Positions 5,342 through 5,852 of a stretch of 5,852 nucleotides of DNA are shown here, in pieces. The position numbers were made by a program, and so were the translations under genes. The first letter of the stretch is position 1; every line of letters starts with the position of its first letter. This DNA comes from Rhodoferax sp. (GTDB lineage: Bacteria > Pseudomonadota > Gammaproteobacteria > Burkholderiales > Burkholderiaceae_C). Location of the stretch: contig JAQTSL010000234.1 in NCBI GenBank assembly GCA_028711355.1, positions 1 through 5,852 of the forward strand, read 5' to 3'. The notes beneath the pieces were generated by a model. The model ran no database searches. It saw nothing but the letters and a program-made list of their open reading frames with translations, and was not told the origin of the DNA.

Positions 5342-5852
5342 ATTGGCTGGCATCGGCCCTGGGTTTACGCGGACGGCCCGCAAAGACTGGGTCGAACAAT
5401 GCGTTGGGTAACAGACGAAGTAGCTTGGCCACCCAGCCCATCTGCCATGGAATTACGCAATAGCTGTCACCCGCGTTGATCGCAACCAGAGCGCGCGTGG
5501 CAAAAGCGTCCGCCGGCATCAGAAATGGCATCGGGTAGCGATTATTTTGCGTCAACGGTGTAGCGATATAACCCGGACAAATGGTCACCACGCTGACCCC
5601 GGTAGAACGCAGTTCGCCACGCAGGCTTTCGCAGTAACTGATGACCGCTGCCTTGCTGGCGCAATAGGCGCCATGCCCGGGCAAACCCCGAATCCCCGCG
5701 ACACTGCCAATACCGACCAAGGTTCCCGCCCGGCGCGGCACCATGGCGTTGATGAAAGGACAAAAGGTGGCGGCTACGCCAAGCACGTTGGTGGCGAGGA
5801 TGCGCGCCATGACGTCGATGTCCTCGCGCTGCGCGGTGTCCACACCGATGCT
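5340..5852 (-). CDS. Short-chain dehydrogenase/reductase (partial, N-terminus beyond right edge)
   Basis: The 170 visible residues are the C-terminal two thirds of a classical SDR, a cytosolic NAD(P)-dependent oxidoreductase. The catalytic tetrad is present: Asn22 ('TNVLG'), Ser50 ('GIGSVAG'), Tyr63 and Lys67 ('YCASK'). 'PGYIATPLT' follows, as in family members where it shapes the cofactor and substrate pocket. The nucleotide-binding TGxxxGxG and NAG motifs lie outside the window. The C-terminus 'VIPWQMGWVAKLLRLLP' with a basic 'GRPRKPR' tail is hydrophobic and could contact the membrane; this is inference. The frame is open through the right edge, so the GTG at 5843 is internal. It converges on the RRM gene and its TAA overlaps that gene's terminator. 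Substrate cannot be told from sequence. Confidence 0.92.
   Translation of the reverse strand, partial: SIGVDTAQREDIDVMARILATNVLGVAATFCPFINAMVPRRAGTLVGIGSVAGIRGLPGHGAYCASKAAVISYCESLRGELRSTGVSVVTICPGYIATPLTQNNRYPMPFLMPADAFATRALVAINAGDSYCVIPWQMGWVAKLLRLLPNALFDPVFAGRPRKPRADASQ

Overview
The window looks like a chromosomal segment from a betaproteobacterium, most likely Burkholderiales and probably Comamonadaceae (Rhodoferax/Polaromonas-like). This rests on the metX-metW pair, a short RRM protein with a glycine-rich tail, an SDR with a 'VIPWQMGWVAKLLRLLP'-type C-terminus, the Crp/Fnr subfamily with a 'CECY' tail, and generally GC-rich coding sequence. The assignment is inference from protein family resemblance, not from a search.

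Left third (1-2585, minus strand): a probable operon read right to left. It holds metX (homoserine O-acyltransferase), metW (its methyltransferase-like partner, joined by a 4-nt ATGA overlap) and, 42 nt further on, an Old Yellow Enzyme-type flavin oxidoreductase that runs off the left edge. metX carries about 50 extra residues encoded by a GC-rich, hairpin-rich block that looks like a dispersed repeat inserted in frame.

Middle (2586-3980): a 192-bp divergent intergenic region holds a good sigma-54 (-24/-12) promoter match for amtB, plus inverted repeats. amtB is a complete 400-residue ammonium transporter with the twin histidines; no glnK gene adjoins it. Methionine synthesis and nitrogen scavenging genes therefore share one short control region.

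Right third (3981-5852): a decayed Crp/Fnr-family regulator (no recognisable N-terminal domain, one internal frameshift) is followed by an intact RRM RNA-binding protein gene. That gene has a leader of roughly 130 nt in which the Shine-Dalgarno can pair with an upstream anti-SD, and the same anti-SD has a second possible partner, so a temperature- or ligand-responsive switch is plausible. A UUCG-loop terminator ends this gene, and its T-tract overlaps the stop codon of a convergent short-chain dehydrogenase that runs off the right edge.

I see no mobile element genes, CRISPR array, tRNA or rRNA. No clearly new multi-gene system is evident. The points most worth a second look are the in-frame repeat in metX, the RRM leader structure, the sigma-54 promoter region and the broken regulator.
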